64,000 nucleotides of DNA, from NCBI GenBank assembly GCA_026129335.1, contig JAHCIH010000006.1, forward strand, positions 1 through 64,000, given 5' to 3'. Shown here piece after piece: positions 16,517-27,196 of this stretch; the stretch's first letter is position 1; every line of letters begins with the position of its first letter. Under the pieces are notes generated by a model. The model was not told the origin of the DNA, searched no databases, and saw only the letters and a list, made by a program, of their open reading frames with translations. Position numbers and translations under genes: made by a program. Origin of the DNA: Anaerolineales bacterium. GTDB lineage: Bacteria; Chloroflexota; Anaerolineae; Anaerolineales; UBA11579.

Positions 16517-18916
16517 ATGGCCGCGAAAACCAAAAAAGCTTCCCCTGCCAAACATTCCAAAGCTGAAATCCTGGCCGACTATCGCCTGGGTTGGATGAGC
16601 CGCCAGGCCAGCCTGGTGGGGCGCCGCGAAGTGCTCAGCGGCAAAGCCAAATTCGGCATCTTTGGCGATGGCAAAGAAGTGGCCCAGATCGCCATGGCCA
16701 AATCCTTCCGCAAGGGGGATTGGCGCTCCGGCTATTACCGCGACCAGTCTTTCATGTTCGCCATCGGCAGCCACACCATCGACGAATTCTTCGCCCAGCT
16801 GTATGCCAACACGGATCTGGCGGCCGAGCCGGCCACCGGCGGGCGGGCGATGAACGCGCACTTCGCCACCCGCGCGCTGGACGAGAATGGCAACTGGAAG
16901 ACGCTGGCCGAGGAGTTCAACTCCTCGGCGGATATTTCGCCCACCGGCGGGCAGATGCCGCGCATGGTCGGGCTGGCCTATGCTTCCAAGCTGTACCGCC
17001 ATTTGAAGGCCAACAAAGAATTCAAGAAATTCTCGAATAGCGGGAACGAGGTGACCTTCGGCACCATCGGCAATGCCAGCTGCGCCGAGGGCCTCTTTTG
17101 GGAGACGGTCAACGCCATCGGCGTGCTGCAGGCGCCGCTGGTGCTCTCGATTTGGGACGACGAATTCGGCATCTCGGTGTCCAACGAGCACCAGCTCACC
17201 GCCGACCTCTCGCGCCTGCTCAGCGGTTTCCAGCGCAGCCCGGGCGGCGACGACGGCTTCGATGTGTACACCGTGCCGGGTTGGGACTACCCGGCGCTGA
17301 TCGCAGCCTACGCCCAAGCCGCCGAGACGGCCCGCAAAGACCATGTGCCCGCGTTGATCCATGTGAACGAGCTCACTCAGCCGCAGGGGCACTCCACCTC
17401 CGGCAGCCATGAGCGCTACAAATCGGCCGAGCGGCTGAGGTGGGAACAGGAGCACGACTGCCTGCTCAAGTTCCGCGAGTGGATCCTGGCTGAGAAGCTG
17501 GCCAGCGCGGCGGAGCTGGACGCCATCGAAGAAGCCAGCCGCACTGAGGTGGAAACCATCCGCCAGCGGGCCTGGGAGGCCTACAAGGCGCCGATCCGCA
17601 AGGAGATCGAAGCCTTTGGCGACCTGCTGGCTGAGGTGGGCGGGCCTTCGCAGCACAAGGCTGAATTGGAGGCACTGGTCAAAGACCTGGGCGCCGCCGA
17701 AAACCCGCTGCGCCAGGACATGCTGGTGGCTTATCGCAAGGCGCTAACCCTGACCCGCGAGGAAGCGCTGCCCGGCAAGCCGCTGCTGCTGGAATGGAAG
17801 CAGCAGCAGGACGCGCAGGCTGCGGAACGCTACAACTCCAAACTGTATTCGGGCACGGCGCAGCAAGTCGCCGAGGTCAAGCCGGTCTTTAGTGATGATG
17901 CGCCGACGCTGAACGGCTTCGAAATCGTCAACAAGGGCTTCGACGCCATTTTGGCGCGTGACCCGCGGGTGGTGGCCTTCGGCGAAGACCTGGGCTACCT
18001 GGGCGACGTGAACCAGGGTTTCGCCGGCCTGCAGGAGAAGCACGGCGCGCTGCGGGTGAGCGACACCGGCATTCGTGAGGCGACGATCATGGGCCAGGCC
18101 ATCGGCCTGGCGCTGCGCGGCCTGCGCCCGATCGCCGAAATCCAATACCTGGACTATTTGCTCTACGGCTTACAGATCCTCTCCGACGACCTGGCCACGC
18201 TGAGCTGGCGCACCAAAGGCGGCCAGAAGGCGCCGGTGATCGTGCGCACCCGCGGCCACCGCCTGGAGGGCATCTGGCACTCCGGCTCGCTGATGGCCGG
18301 AGCGCTGCACCTGCTGCGCGGCATGCTGATCCTCACGCCGCGCGACATGCTGCAGGCGGTGGGCTTCTACAATACGCTGCTGGAGGCCGACGAGCCGGCC
18401 CTGGTGGTGGAGGTGCTCAACGGCTATCGCCTGAAAGAGCGCCTGCCGCAAAACCTGGCCGAATTCCGTGTGCCGGTGGGCGTGCCGGAAACGCTGCGCG
18501 AAGGCGGCGACGCCACCGTGGTGACCTACGGCCCGCTGTGTCGCATCGCCCTCGAGGCCGCTAGCGCGCTGGCTGAGCTTGGCGTGGAGACCGAGGTGGT
18601 CGACGTGCAGTCGCTGATGCCCTTCGACGTGAATGGGCACATCGTCGAGTCACTCAAGAAGACCGGCCGCGTCTTGTTCCTGGACGAGGATGTGCCCGGC
18701 GGGACGACGGCGTTCATGATGCAAGAAGTGCTAGAGGTGCAGGGCGGCTACCAGTGGCTGGACTCAGCGCCGCGCACGCTCTCCGGCCAGGCGCACCGCC
18801 CGGCCTACGGCACGGATGGCAATTACTGGTCCAAGCCAAATGCGGAAGACATCATCTATACGGTGTACGCGATGATGCACGAGGCCGCGCCGCAGCGCTA
18901 CCCGCTGTTCTTCTAA
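16517..18916 (+). CDS. Fused alpha/beta 2-oxoacid dehydrogenase E1 component
   Basis: A 799-residue single-chain thiamine-diphosphate enzyme that joins E1-alpha (about 1-400) and E1-beta (about 455-799). It would decarboxylate a 2-oxoacid (pyruvate or branched-chain type) for a lipoyl E2. In the alpha half the usual cofactor motif GDG...NN is altered to GNAS (N186) and WDDEFG (D214-D215), as in the fused E1 proteins of Bacteroidetes-like families. The beta half has VAFGEDLGYLGDVNQGFAGL, SDTGIREATIMG, and EVLNGYRL. No E2 or E3 gene is nearby. It has its own promoter. Substrate is unproven; an oxoisovalerate or pyruvate dehydrogenase role is most likely. Confidence 0.88.
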   Translation: MAAKTKKASPAKHSKAEILADYRLGWMSRQASLVGRREVLSGKAKFGIFGDGKEVAQIAMAKSFRKGDWRSGYYRDQSFMFAIGSHTIDEFFAQLYANTDLAAEPATGGRAMNAHFATRALDENGNWKTLAEEFNSSADISPTGGQMPRMVGLAYASKLYRHLKANKEFKKFSNSGNEVTFGTIGNASCAEGLFWETVNAIGVLQAPLVLSIWDDEFGISVSNEHQLTADLSRLLSGFQRSPGGDDGFDVYTVPGWDYPALIAAYAQAAETARKDHVPALIHVNELTQPQGHSTSGSHERYKSAERLRWEQEHDCLLKFREWILAEKLASAAELDAIEEASRTEVETIRQRAWEAYKAPIRKEIEAFGDLLAEVGGPSQHKAELEALVKDLGAAENPLRQDMLVAYRKALTLTREEALPGKPLLLEWKQQQDAQAAERYNSKLYSGTAQQVAEVKPVFSDDAPTLNGFEIVNKGFDAILARDPRVVAFGEDLGYLGDVNQGFAGLQEKHGALRVSDTGIREATIMGQAIGLALRGLRPIAEIQYLDYLLYGLQILSDDLATLSWRTKGGQKAPVIVRTRGHRLEGIWHSGSLMAGALHLLRGMLILTPRDMLQAVGFYNTLLEADEPALVVEVLNGYRLKERLPQNLAEFRVPVGVPETLREGGDATVVTYGPLCRIALEAASALAELGVETEVVDVQSLMPFDVNGHIVESLKKTGRVLFLDEDVPGGTTAFMMQEVLEVQGGYQWLDSAPRTLSGQAHRPAYGTDGNYWSKPNAEDIIYTVYAMMHEAAPQRYPLFF

Positions 18917-18923
18917 AAGCCCT

Positions 18924-18940
18924 CGCCTCATTTTGAGGCG
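18924..18940 (+). terminator. Weak hairpin after the E1 gene
   Basis: CGCCTCA (18924-18930) pairs with TGAGGCG (18934-18940) just after the stop at 18916, but the following bases are GCGCTTTAG with only three Ts. It is a modest terminator. Confidence 0.5.
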
Positions 18941-19161
18941 GCGCTTTAGATCTTTATCAAGCCGCCGAGCCAGAACCCGAAGAATTTTCGTAATGCAGGC
19001 TGGCAGGCTGCGTCTTCACCCACTAAGGGCCGAAGCATTGAAGGTTGGCGTTTTGAGGTTATTCCGAAGAGACGTGTGTAAAAATTCTTCGCTCACCTAG
19101 GTCCGGCGGTCAGGTGATCGACTATTAACCCGCTCAGAACGACACAGGGGGTTTGGGCTTT

Positions 19162-19187
19162 CTTTGTGTTCTTTGTGTCTTTGTGGT
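19162..19187 (+). repeat. CTTTGTG dispersed intergenic repeat, copy A
   Basis: This is three imperfect tandem CTTTGTG units ending in TTTGTGGT, nine bases before the 3' end of the sigma-54 regulator gene. The reverse complement of 36032-36058 matches it at all but two positions. A 15-base motif CGCTCAGAACGACAC (19131-19145) just upstream recurs at 36222-36236 with one change. Confidence 0.7.
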
Positions 19188-19196
19188 GAGAGGTGG

Positions 19197-20371
<1,175 letters not shown>

Positions 20372-20375
<4 letters not shown>

Positions 20376-22357
20376 TCTGGGAGCATCCCTTCATACGCGT
20401 TGCGCGGGGCAACCGGCAGGCGGATTTTGAACAGTGTACCGCCGGGCACGCTTTCGAGCAGGATTTCGCCCTTGTGCATCAGCAGGATACGCCGGGTGAT
20501 CGCCAGGCCGAGGCCGGTGCCCTCGGTGCGCTTGGTGGTGAAGAAAGGCTCGAAGACGCGCTCCTGCAGTTCCTTGGCGATGCCGGGGCCATTGTCCGAG
20601 AGCTGGATTTCGACCTGATTGGAGTCTTCGGCGTGCGGGCCGACCTTGATGGCGAGCATGCCGTCTTCCTGGCCTTCCAGGGCGTGGATGGCGTTGGTGA
20701 TCAGGTTGGTGAAGACCTGGTCCAGGGCGCGACTGTCGCCCATCACGGGTGGGGTGCCCTCAGCGACCTGCAGGAATTCCTTGATGTTCTTGCGCGCCAT
20801 GCGCGGCCGCCAGCGTTCCAGCTGCAGGCGGCAGAATTCGCCGATGTCCAGCGGGGCGGGGCGGTGCTCCATGTTGCGCGAGAGGTTGAGGATGGACTTC
20901 ATGCGATGGTCGAGGCGGTCGCAGTCCTCCTCCATGCGGCGCAGCAGTTCCTGCATGGGGTCTTCGGCGGGCAGGCCGCGGCGCATGCGCTGCAGGCCGG
21001 TGCTGATGTTGTTGATCGGGTTGCCCACTTCGTGGGCGAAATAGGCGGTCATCTCGCCAAGGAAGGCGCGCTGCTGCAATTGCTGGCTTTCCAGGTGGAA
21101 GGCTTCGTGGGCGCTGAGGTCGCTGAAGAGCACGGCCAGCGCGGCGGCCTGGCCTTCGCCGCCGGGGATGGCAGCCACGCGCAGGGCGGCGAGGAACTCG
21201 CTGCCGTCGCGGCGGTGCAGTTTGCGCTCGCCGAGTTCGATGGCCTTGCCCTCGGCGAGGGCCAGCTCCATTGCCGGCGTGAGCGATTGGCTGCTGACCA
21301 GCACATCGTTGGCCGGGCGGCCGCGCACTTCAGCGGTGGCGTAGCCCAGCATGTTCTCGGCGGCAGGGTTGATCTCCAGCACGCGCAGTTCGCCATCGGC
21401 GAAGAGGATGCCATCTTGCGTCTGCGCCTGCAGCAAGCTGCTCACTGCTTCGCTTTGGGCGAAGCGGTCGAGTTGGCCGCGCAGTTCCTGTTGGGCTTGG
21501 TAGCCCAGCAGGGCAGTGGCCGCGCTGGCGGCGACGATCTGCAGTTGGGCCAATAATTCCTCACCGGGCGGCGCCTGCGGGTCGCCTTCGCTGGTGCAAG
21601 CCAGCAGGCCGCTTTCGGGGTTGCTCAGGTCCAGCGGGGTGCTGGCCAGATAGGCCAGCTTGGCGGCGTGAGCGGCTTTATGCAGCGCGGAGTCCAGCGG
21701 GCGGCCGGGCTGCCAGATTTTGGGAATGCGCAAATGGCCCAGGTCACCGGCGGCCAGGGCCACCGGGAAGCCGGCGGGGCTGCCCGAGGCGCTGTGCAAC
21801 TGCAGATTGCCCTCTTCGCCCGGCAGGTAGAGCGCCAGGCCGGCGGCGCCGGTGAGCAGCGCGCCAGCCTGCAGGGTCTGGCGCAGGCAGCCGGCCAGGT
21901 CTCCCTGCTGCTGGGCCAGGCTCAGCATGTGCAAGGCTTCCCAGCGTTGCTGCTGGACGGCCTGCGGGTCTTGCTCGGATTTTTGCGGGGGCAGCAGGCT
22001 GATCGCCACCCAATGGTCGGGGCCGCCCAGGCTGTCCACCTTGACGCTGACCTGGGTTTCGCGGCTGCTGCGGGTGACCAGCTTTTGCGGCCGCGGGCGG
22101 GCGCCGTCCGCGGGCTGCAGGTCGGCGGCAGTCAGTTCAGGCAGCAGGGTGGGCAGCTCCAGCTCGGCCAGCTCGCGGCGGGTGTACGCGCTGATCTGGG
22201 TGACCGGCGCATTGGCGAAGAGCACCCGCCCGCTGCGCGCTTCGGCGATCAGGGTCGGGTGAGGCAGCAGGTCGAGCAGGGCTTCAAGCTCCTCGATGGA
22301 GGAGCTGTTGCTGCGCCGCTTGAACAGCGGCAGTTCACCGATGCCGGAAATTGTCAT
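20372..22357 (-). CDS. NtrB-like sensor histidine kinase (PAS-GAF-PAS-HisKA-HATPase)
   Basis: A 661-residue cytoplasmic kinase. Domains in order are PAS (about 22-125), GAF-like (about 137-288), a second PAS (about 302-418), a HisKA dimerisation domain with phospho-acceptor H442 in FAHEVGNPINN, and a HATPase domain (about 540-650) with NLITNAIHAL, DNGPGI and GTGLGLAI. There are no membrane helices, so it senses an internal signal. It starts 2 bp after the rpoN stop and overlaps the response-regulator gene by 4 bp, which makes it the obvious partner of that regulator. Confidence 0.93.
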
Positions 22358-22359
22358 GG

Positions 22360-23769
22360 TCAGGCAGCCTGCGCCTTGCGCATGTGCGCGGGCAGGATGC
22401 CTTCCATCATACGATATTTGGCCACGGTACGCCGGGCAATGGCGAAACCTTGTTGTTCCAGCAGGCGGGCCAGCTTGGTATCACTGAGCGGTTTGGCTTC
22501 GTCGCGGATGATCTTTTTCAGTGCGGTGCGTACATGCAAGCTGCGGTCGAAGAACTGCGCCAGGGGCACGATCTTGCCCGAGGGCAGCTGTACCGCCTTG
22601 CCGGCCACGGCGCGGGAGATGGTCGACTCGTGCACACCGAGCTCCTCGGCGATGGCAGCGCGGGTGAGCGGCTTGAGGTGCGCGTCGCCACCGGTGATGA
22701 ACTGGCGCTGCAGCACGGCCAGGATCTGCATCAGACGCACGATGGTGTGGTTGCGCTGGGCCAGGCACTTGATCAGCAGGTTGGCCTGTTCCATATCCAG
22801 CTTCCACTGCTCGGCCTTGTCTTCCGGCGCCTCGCGTAGCGCCTGCTGGAAGAGAGGGTTGACGCGCAGCAGCCCGCGCAGCGGCCACATCACTTCGACG
22901 ACCAGGCGGCCGTCCTCTTGCAGACGGATGGCGATGTCGGGCTGCGAATAGGTGCTCGGACTCTCGGCGTTGGGCGTGCGCAGGCTACCCCAGTGCGCCC
23001 GGGCCGGGTAAGGGCTGAGGTTGTGGGTGATGAAATCGGCGATCTGCTCGGCCTTGGCCTTGCTCACGCCGAGCAGGCTGCCCAGTTCGGCGTATTGGCG
23101 CTTGCCCAGCATGCCCATGCCTTCGCGGATGGCCTTGGCGCATAGCTCGGCGTTGGGCGCCTGGTTCTCCAGGGCGACCAGCTGCACCAACAGCGCCTCG
23201 CTGGGGCTGCTCGACCCCACACCCAGCGGGTCGGCCTGCTGGATGCGCTGGGCGACTTCTTCGACCACGACCAGCGGCACGTGGTGGAAGCGAGCCACCT
23301 CCAACAGGGGCACGGTGAGCAGGCCGTCTTCGTCCAGGCTGGTGAGGATATGGGCGGCGATCTCCTGCTCGGAAGCGTCGAGGTCAGTGGCGATCTGGCG
23401 CATCACGTAGCTGGCCAGCGTTTCGGGCTGGGCGCCGCTGTAATCTTCGGGCAGTTCCTCGCCGCTGCGGCCGTTCAGGCCGTAGCCGGTGTCCGTGGGG
23501 GCGACGAAGACCAGCGGCTGGTCACCTTCGGCGGCCAGCTTGGCGCTGCAGGGGCCGCAGCTGGCACCGGAGCGCAGCTTGCGCCCACAGTTGGGGCAGT
23601 GGCGGCCTTCGAGTAGTTCCAGCGCCGGGTTGGCGGCCAGTGCAGCCTCGATTTGGGCGTTGAGCTCCTGGGAATTCAAGCCCAGCAGGCTCATCGTCTG
23701 GGCCAGGTGCGCGGTGGTCTGCGGTCGTTGGCGAGCGCCTTGGTAGAGGAATTGAGAGGGCAGGGCCAT
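22360..23769 (-). CDS. rpoN: RNA polymerase sigma-54 factor with an inserted zinc ribbon
   Basis: A 469-residue sigma-54. The N-terminal activator-interacting region I (about 1-54) ends in NPALELLE. The core-binding domain (about 120-300), the HTH with ELGVHESTISRAV and the RpoN box (ARRTVAKYR, near the C-terminus) are all present, so it should recognise -24/-12 promoters. Unusually, a CPNC...CGPC four-cysteine ribbon (C58, C61, C71, C74) follows region I directly. ATG 23769 has AGGAG about 8-12 bases upstream; the longer in-frame start is less likely. It heads a three-gene operon with its own kinase and activator. Confidence 0.93.
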   Translation of the reverse strand: MALPSQFLYQGARQRPQTTAHLAQTMSLLGLNSQELNAQIEAALAANPALELLEGRHCPNCGRKLRSGASCGPCSAKLAAEGDQPLVFVAPTDTGYGLNGRSGEELPEDYSGAQPETLASYVMRQIATDLDASEQEIAAHILTSLDEDGLLTVPLLEVARFHHVPLVVVEEVAQRIQQADPLGVGSSSPSEALLVQLVALENQAPNAELCAKAIREGMGMLGKRQYAELGSLLGVSKAKAEQIADFITHNLSPYPARAHWGSLRTPNAESPSTYSQPDIAIRLQEDGRLVVEVMWPLRGLLRVNPLFQQALREAPEDKAEQWKLDMEQANLLIKCLAQRNHTIVRLMQILAVLQRQFITGGDAHLKPLTRAAIAEELGVHESTISRAVAGKAVQLPSGKIVPLAQFFDRSLHVRTALKKIIRDEAKPLSDTKLARLLEQQGFAIARRTVAKYRMMEGILPAHMRKAQAA

Positions 23770-23856
23770 GTGGTTCGCTCCTGAAGTGCGGATTATAGGG
23801 AAGTACTCCCTTAGATGCAAGTTCTGTGCCAAAGCAATTTGATAGAATCAGCATTA

Positions 23857-25227
23857 ATGTCCAAGAAACGTGCCGATTTAATCGTGGTGGGCGGCGGCCT
23901 GGCGGGCAGCGAAGCCGCCTGGCAGGCCGCCGAGCAGGGGTTGAGCGTAGAGCTCTACGAGATGCGCCCGGCGCAGCCCACCGACGCGCACGTCTCCGAC
24001 TGGCTGGCCGAGCTGGTTTGCTCCAACTCGCTGGGCTCCGATCTGCCCGACCGGGCTTCCGGTCTGCTGAAGAACGAGCTGCGCCGCCTGGGTTCGATGC
24101 TGATGGAAGCCGCGGCGGCCACGGCGCTGCCCGCCGGCGGTGCGCTGGCGGTGGATCGCGAGGGTTTCGCCGCCGAGGTCACCCGGCGCATCGAGGCGCA
24201 TCCCCGCATCCAGCTGCGCCGCGAAGAGATGCCGGAAGTGCCAGATGGCCCGACCGTCATCGCCTCTGGGCCGCTGACTTCTTCGCGGCTTTCGCAGTCC
24301 ATCGCGGGGTTGAGCGGCGAAGGCCATCTGTATTTCTACGACGCCATCTCACCCATCGTCAGCCTGGATTCGATCAACTTCGACATCGCCTTCCGCGCCT
24401 CGCGCTACGACCGCGGTCAGGTCGAGGAGGGCGATTACATCAATTGTCCCTTCAGCAAAGAGGAATACGAGGCCTTTGTGGCCGCGCTGGCCGGTGCCGA
24501 GCGTATCGAGCTGCGTGACTTCGAGCAGGACATCCAGCAGGGCGTGCGCGCCGGGATGCACGAATATTTCGAGGGCTGCCTGCCGGTGGAAGTCATCGCC
24601 GGGCGCGGCGAGCGCGCCCTGGCCTTCGGCCCGATGCGCCCCGTGGGCCTGGATGACCCGCGCACCGGCCGCCGGCCGTACGCCGTGCTGCAGCTACGCC
24701 AGGACAACCTGGCGGGCACGCTGTACAACCTGGTCGGCTTCCAAACCAACCTGACTTTCCCCGAGCAGCGCCGCGTCTTTCGTATGGTGCCTGGGCTGGA
24801 GAACGCCCGCTTCGAGCGTTACGGGCAGATGCACCGCAACACCTTCATCAATTCGCCGGAACTACTGCGGCCCAGCCTGCAGTTCCACAGCCGCGAGGAT
24901 TTGTTTTTCGCCGGGCAGATCACCGGCGTGGAAGGCTACGTGGGCAACATCGCCACTGGCCTGCTGGCCGGGCTGAACGCCGCCCGCCAGGCCAGCGGCG
25001 AGACGCCGCTTGTGTTGCCGCCCACAACGATGCTGGGCGCGCTGTGCCACTACGTGACCCACGCCAGCCCGGCCGACTTCCAGCCGATGAAGGCCAACTT
25101 CGGCATTCTGCCGCCGCTGACCCTGGAGGGCAAGAGCGGCCGCCGGCAGCGCGCCGCGGCTTACGCCGAGCGCGCCCTGGCGGATTTGGATGCCTACCTG
25201 GCCGGCGCGGAGCTGGCCGCGGCCTGA
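23857..25227 (+). CDS. trmFO: Methylenetetrahydrofolate-tRNA-(uracil-5-)-methyltransferase TrmFO
   Basis: A 456-residue folate- and FAD-dependent enzyme that makes ribothymidine at position 54 of tRNA. The FAD-binding GXGXXG motif is [12 protein letters not shown] (about 9-20). Family signatures are [16 protein letters not shown], the FDAISPI-like [11 protein letters not shown], and [18 protein letters not shown] near residue 365. The ATG at 23857 gives the normal family length; earlier in-frame residues are in the intergenic region. It diverges from rpoN. The next gene starts at the last base of its stop codon (TGATG), so the two are coupled. Confidence 0.96.
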   Translation: MSKKRADLIVVGGGLAGSEAAWQAAEQGLSVELYEMRPAQPTDAHVSDWLAELVCSNSLGSDLPDRASGLLKNELRRLGSMLMEAAAATALPAGGALAVDREGFAAEVTRRIEAHPRIQLRREEMPEVPDGPTVIASGPLTSSRLSQSIAGLSGEGHLYFYDAISPIVSLDSINFDIAFRASRYDRGQVEEGDYINCPFSKEEYEAFVAALAGAERIELRDFEQDIQQGVRAGMHEYFEGCLPVEVIAGRGERALAFGPMRPVGLDDPRTGRRPYAVLQLRQDNLAGTLYNLVGFQTNLTFPEQRRVFRMVPGLENARFERYGQMHRNTFINSPELLRPSLQFHSREDLFFAGQITGVEGYVGNIATGLLAGLNAARQASGETPLVLPPTTMLGALCHYVTHASPADFQPMKANFGILPPLTLEGKSGRRQRAAAYAERALADLDAYLAGAELAAA

Positions 25228-26114
25228 TGCGTAGGCAAGTCGCCTTCGCTGTTGGGCTGGTCGCCTTGGCGCTGGTTGCCCAGAGCCTGTTCGCCATGCT
25301 GCAACCCCGTCCGCAGCCCGCCTTCGACGGACGCCGCGCCCTGGCCGACATTGAAACCCAGCTGGCCCTGGGGCCGCGCACGCCTGGCTCGGCGGCGCAC
25401 GCCGCGGCGGTGGACTGGATGCTGGAGACCTTGCGGGCTGCCGGCTGGCACGCCGAAGTACAGGAGGCCGAGCGCCTGGGCCAGCCCGTGCGCAACGTGG
25501 TGGCCAAGCGCGGCGCGGGCGCGCCCTGGCTGCTATTAGGGGCGCACTACGATAGCCGCCTGCACGCCGATATGGATTCTGACTCCGCTGCGCATAGCCA
25601 ACCGGTGCCCGGCGCCAACGACGGCGCCTCCGGCGTAGCGGTGCTGCTGGAGTTGGCCCGGGTCTTGCCGCAGGACTTGCCTGGCGAGGTGTGGCTGGTC
25701 TTCTTCGACGCCGAAGACAGTGGGCGCATTGAGGGCTGGGACTGGATCATGGGCTCGCGCGCCTTCGCTGAGTCGCTGGATGCGCATCCGGACGCTGTGG
25801 TGATCGTGGACATGATCGGCGATGCGGATTTGCAAATCTACTACGAAGCCAATTCAGACTCGACGTTGCGCGAGGAAATCTGGACCCAGGCCGCCGAGCT
25901 GGGCTACGGCGATGTCTTTATCCCCACGGTGCGGCACAGCATGCTCGACGACCATACGCCGTTCATCGAACTGGGCATCCCAGCCGTGCTGCTGATCGAC
26001 TTCAATTATCCCTATTGGCACACGCTAGAAGACACGCTGGACAAGGTTTCGGCGGGCAGCTTACAGGCCGTGGGGGATACGCTGCTGGCCTGGCTGCTGG
26101 GGCAAAGCGATTAG
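25227..26114 (+). CDS. M28-family peptidase / glutaminyl-peptide cyclotransferase-like protein
   Basis: A 295-residue protein with an N-terminal signal anchor (hydrophobic residues 5-22) and an M28 zinc hydrolase domain. Metal-site residues expected of the family are visible: H107 and D109 in GAHYDSR, D132 in GANDGASG, E163 in DAEDSG, and H265 in YWHTLEDT. The DDHTPF motif (241-246) is characteristic of the glutaminyl-cyclase branch, so N-terminal pyroglutamate formation outside the membrane is a good possibility alongside aminopeptidase activity. It is translationally coupled to trmFO by a 1-base overlap. Confidence 0.88.
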   Translation: MRRQVAFAVGLVALALVAQSLFAMLQPRPQPAFDGRRALADIETQLALGPRTPGSAAHAAAVDWMLETLRAAGWHAEVQEAERLGQPVRNVVAKRGAGAPWLLLGAHYDSRLHADMDSDSAAHSQPVPGANDGASGVAVLLELARVLPQDLPGEVWLVFFDAEDSGRIEGWDWIMGSRAFAESLDAHPDAVVIVDMIGDADLQIYYEANSDSTLREEIWTQAAELGYGDVFIPTVRHSMLDDHTPFIELGIPAVLLIDFNYPYWHTLEDTLDKVSAGSLQAVGDTLLAWLLGQSD

Positions 26115-26116
26115 CC

Positions 26117-26500
26117 GTGCAAGTCTTTGTTAGCGCCAAAGCGGCGTACACTGAGCAAGTTGACCTGCTGGACCTGATTGAAGCCCGACTCGAGGCCGCT
26201 GGTAGGCCATGTTTCATTGCCACGCGTGAATTGGAACGCCGCGGATTAGCGCCAGGCTTCATGGACGCGATCCGCGTCGAATTACAGCGCAGCGACCTGT
26301 TGATTGTGCTCTATGCCCCCGAATTGCGCGGCGGCCTGGTAGAACTGGGCATAGCCTACGCTCTGGATATCCCTATTTGGCTGCTCTGCCAGGCGGGCGA
26401 AAAAGTCTCTCGGACTGCTTTGGAGTGCGCTTCGAAAGTAATTAGTTATGGCGATCTCGAAGATTTGCGCACTAAATTACAGATCGAAAGTACGGACTAG
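26117..26500 (+). CDS. Nucleoside 2-deoxyribosyltransferase-like protein
   Basis: A 127-residue Rossmann-like protein starting at GTG 26117, 2 bp after the M28 stop. It opens with a strand VQVFVSAKAAYTEQ, then a helix pair containing IEARLEAAGR, a RSDLLIVLYAPELRG strand-turn, and VELGIAYALDIPIWLL. The E-X-G-X-A arrangement after a small-residue turn is typical of nucleoside 2-deoxyribosyltransferase-fold proteins, which also resemble TIR-like nucleotide hydrolases. I cannot decide between these from sequence alone. It is the third gene of the trmFO transcript. A base-salvage or nucleotide-cleaving role is inferred. Confidence 0.65.
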   Translation: MQVFVSAKAAYTEQVDLLDLIEARLEAAGRPCFIATRELERRGLAPGFMDAIRVELQRSDLLIVLYAPELRGGLVELGIAYALDIPIWLLCQAGEKVSRTALECASKVISYGDLEDLRTKLQIESTD

Positions 26501-26547
26501 ATTCCTGCAAACAGTATCAGCAGATTAACCAAACCCTTGTACTGTGC

Positions 26548-26841
26548 TTAATCGCTCCGCTCCCTTGGCTTGCGGCCCACCAGCGCGATGACCAAGGCGA
26601 TTATCGCCAGGAAGAGCGCCACAATAATAGCAAGCACAATGGCAAAGTCTGTTCCCAGGCCCCTGTTCGAACCGCCGTCTTGCTGCTCTTCACCGCCGAC
26701 GCCGATGATGTCAATCGTGCCCTGACCGGTTTCCGGATCGATATCTACATCCACCCGTGCGCCTCCGGCGCAACCGGCCAGCAATGAGCTGCCCAATAGC
26801 AAGCCGATTAGTGCAATTGCGATTAATTTCTTACTAAGCAT
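26548..26841 (-). CDS. Small lipoprotein with C-terminal membrane helix
   Basis: A 97-residue protein. The lipobox LLAGC (Cys24) follows a signal peptide, then a short acidic part VDVDIDPETGQGTIDIIGVGG and a linker rich in Q, D and G. It ends with a strong hydrophobic helix (about 65-88) and a basic GRKPRERSD tail. The combination of lipid anchor and transmembrane helix would tether both ends to the membrane. An AGGAGG Shine-Dalgarno lies 6-11 bases before ATG 26841. No family is recognised, though similar small lipoproteins are frequent in Chloroflexota. Confidence 0.7.
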   Translation of the reverse strand: MLSKKLIAIALIGLLLGSSLLAGCAGGARVDVDIDPETGQGTIDIIGVGGEEQQDGGSNRGLGTDFAIVLAIIVALFLAIIALVIALVGRKPRERSD

Positions 26842-26950
26842 GTTGAACCTCCTGGTCAGTGTTAGGAAGGTGCAACAAGGGCGAACGGGGTGGTGTGCCT
26901 GGCGTTATTGGGTTGATCTCAGGCTAATCTATGTCTAAGCTGCCACCCTA

Positions 26951-27033
26951 TCATTGTGAGCTTCGCTTGACAAATTGGTTTGCAGACCGAGATTGCTTCG
27001 TCGCACTTGCTATGCAAGTACTCCTCGCAATGA
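26951..27033. repeat. ATTGCTTCG...CTCGCAATGA inverted element, copy 1
   Basis: The ends TCATTGTGAG and CTCGCAATGA are inverted repeats with one mismatch. Inside is GATTGCTTCG followed by a small hairpin ACTTGC-TAT-GCAAGT (27005-27019) and then ACTCCTCGCAATGACG. The copy at 50906-50961 has the same frame around a different hairpin. Confidence 0.7.
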
Positions 27034-27057
27034 CGGGTGCTTCGGTGGTCTGGCGGC

Positions 27058-27083
27058 GTAGGGCGCACGGCCGTGCGCCCTAC
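27058..27083. repeat. Perfect 26-bp palindrome, GTAGGG...CCCTAC family, copy 1
   Basis: GTAGGGCGCACGG is followed immediately by its exact reverse complement. The same core GGGCGCACGGCCGTGCGCCC occurs at 50970-50995. A relative with different inner bases is at 33665-33694. Confidence 0.85.
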
Positions 27084-27090
27084 GGGTGTT

Positions 27091-27123
27091 ATTGCTTCGT
27101 CAGGCTTGGCGAGGTCAAGCAAT
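27091..27123. repeat. ATTGCTT...AAGCAAT inverted repeat
   Basis: Seven-base inverted arms ATTGCTT (27091-27097) and AAGCAAT (27117-27123) enclose 19 bases. The left part ATTGCTTCGTC is identical to the start of the two larger elements, so it is probably a degenerate relative. Confidence 0.55.
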
Positions 27124-27196
27124 ACTCCCGATTCGGAGGTGAGGTGGCGCAGTACGTTGGTCAGCTTAGAGCTTACGGCTTATGGCTTAAAGCTAT

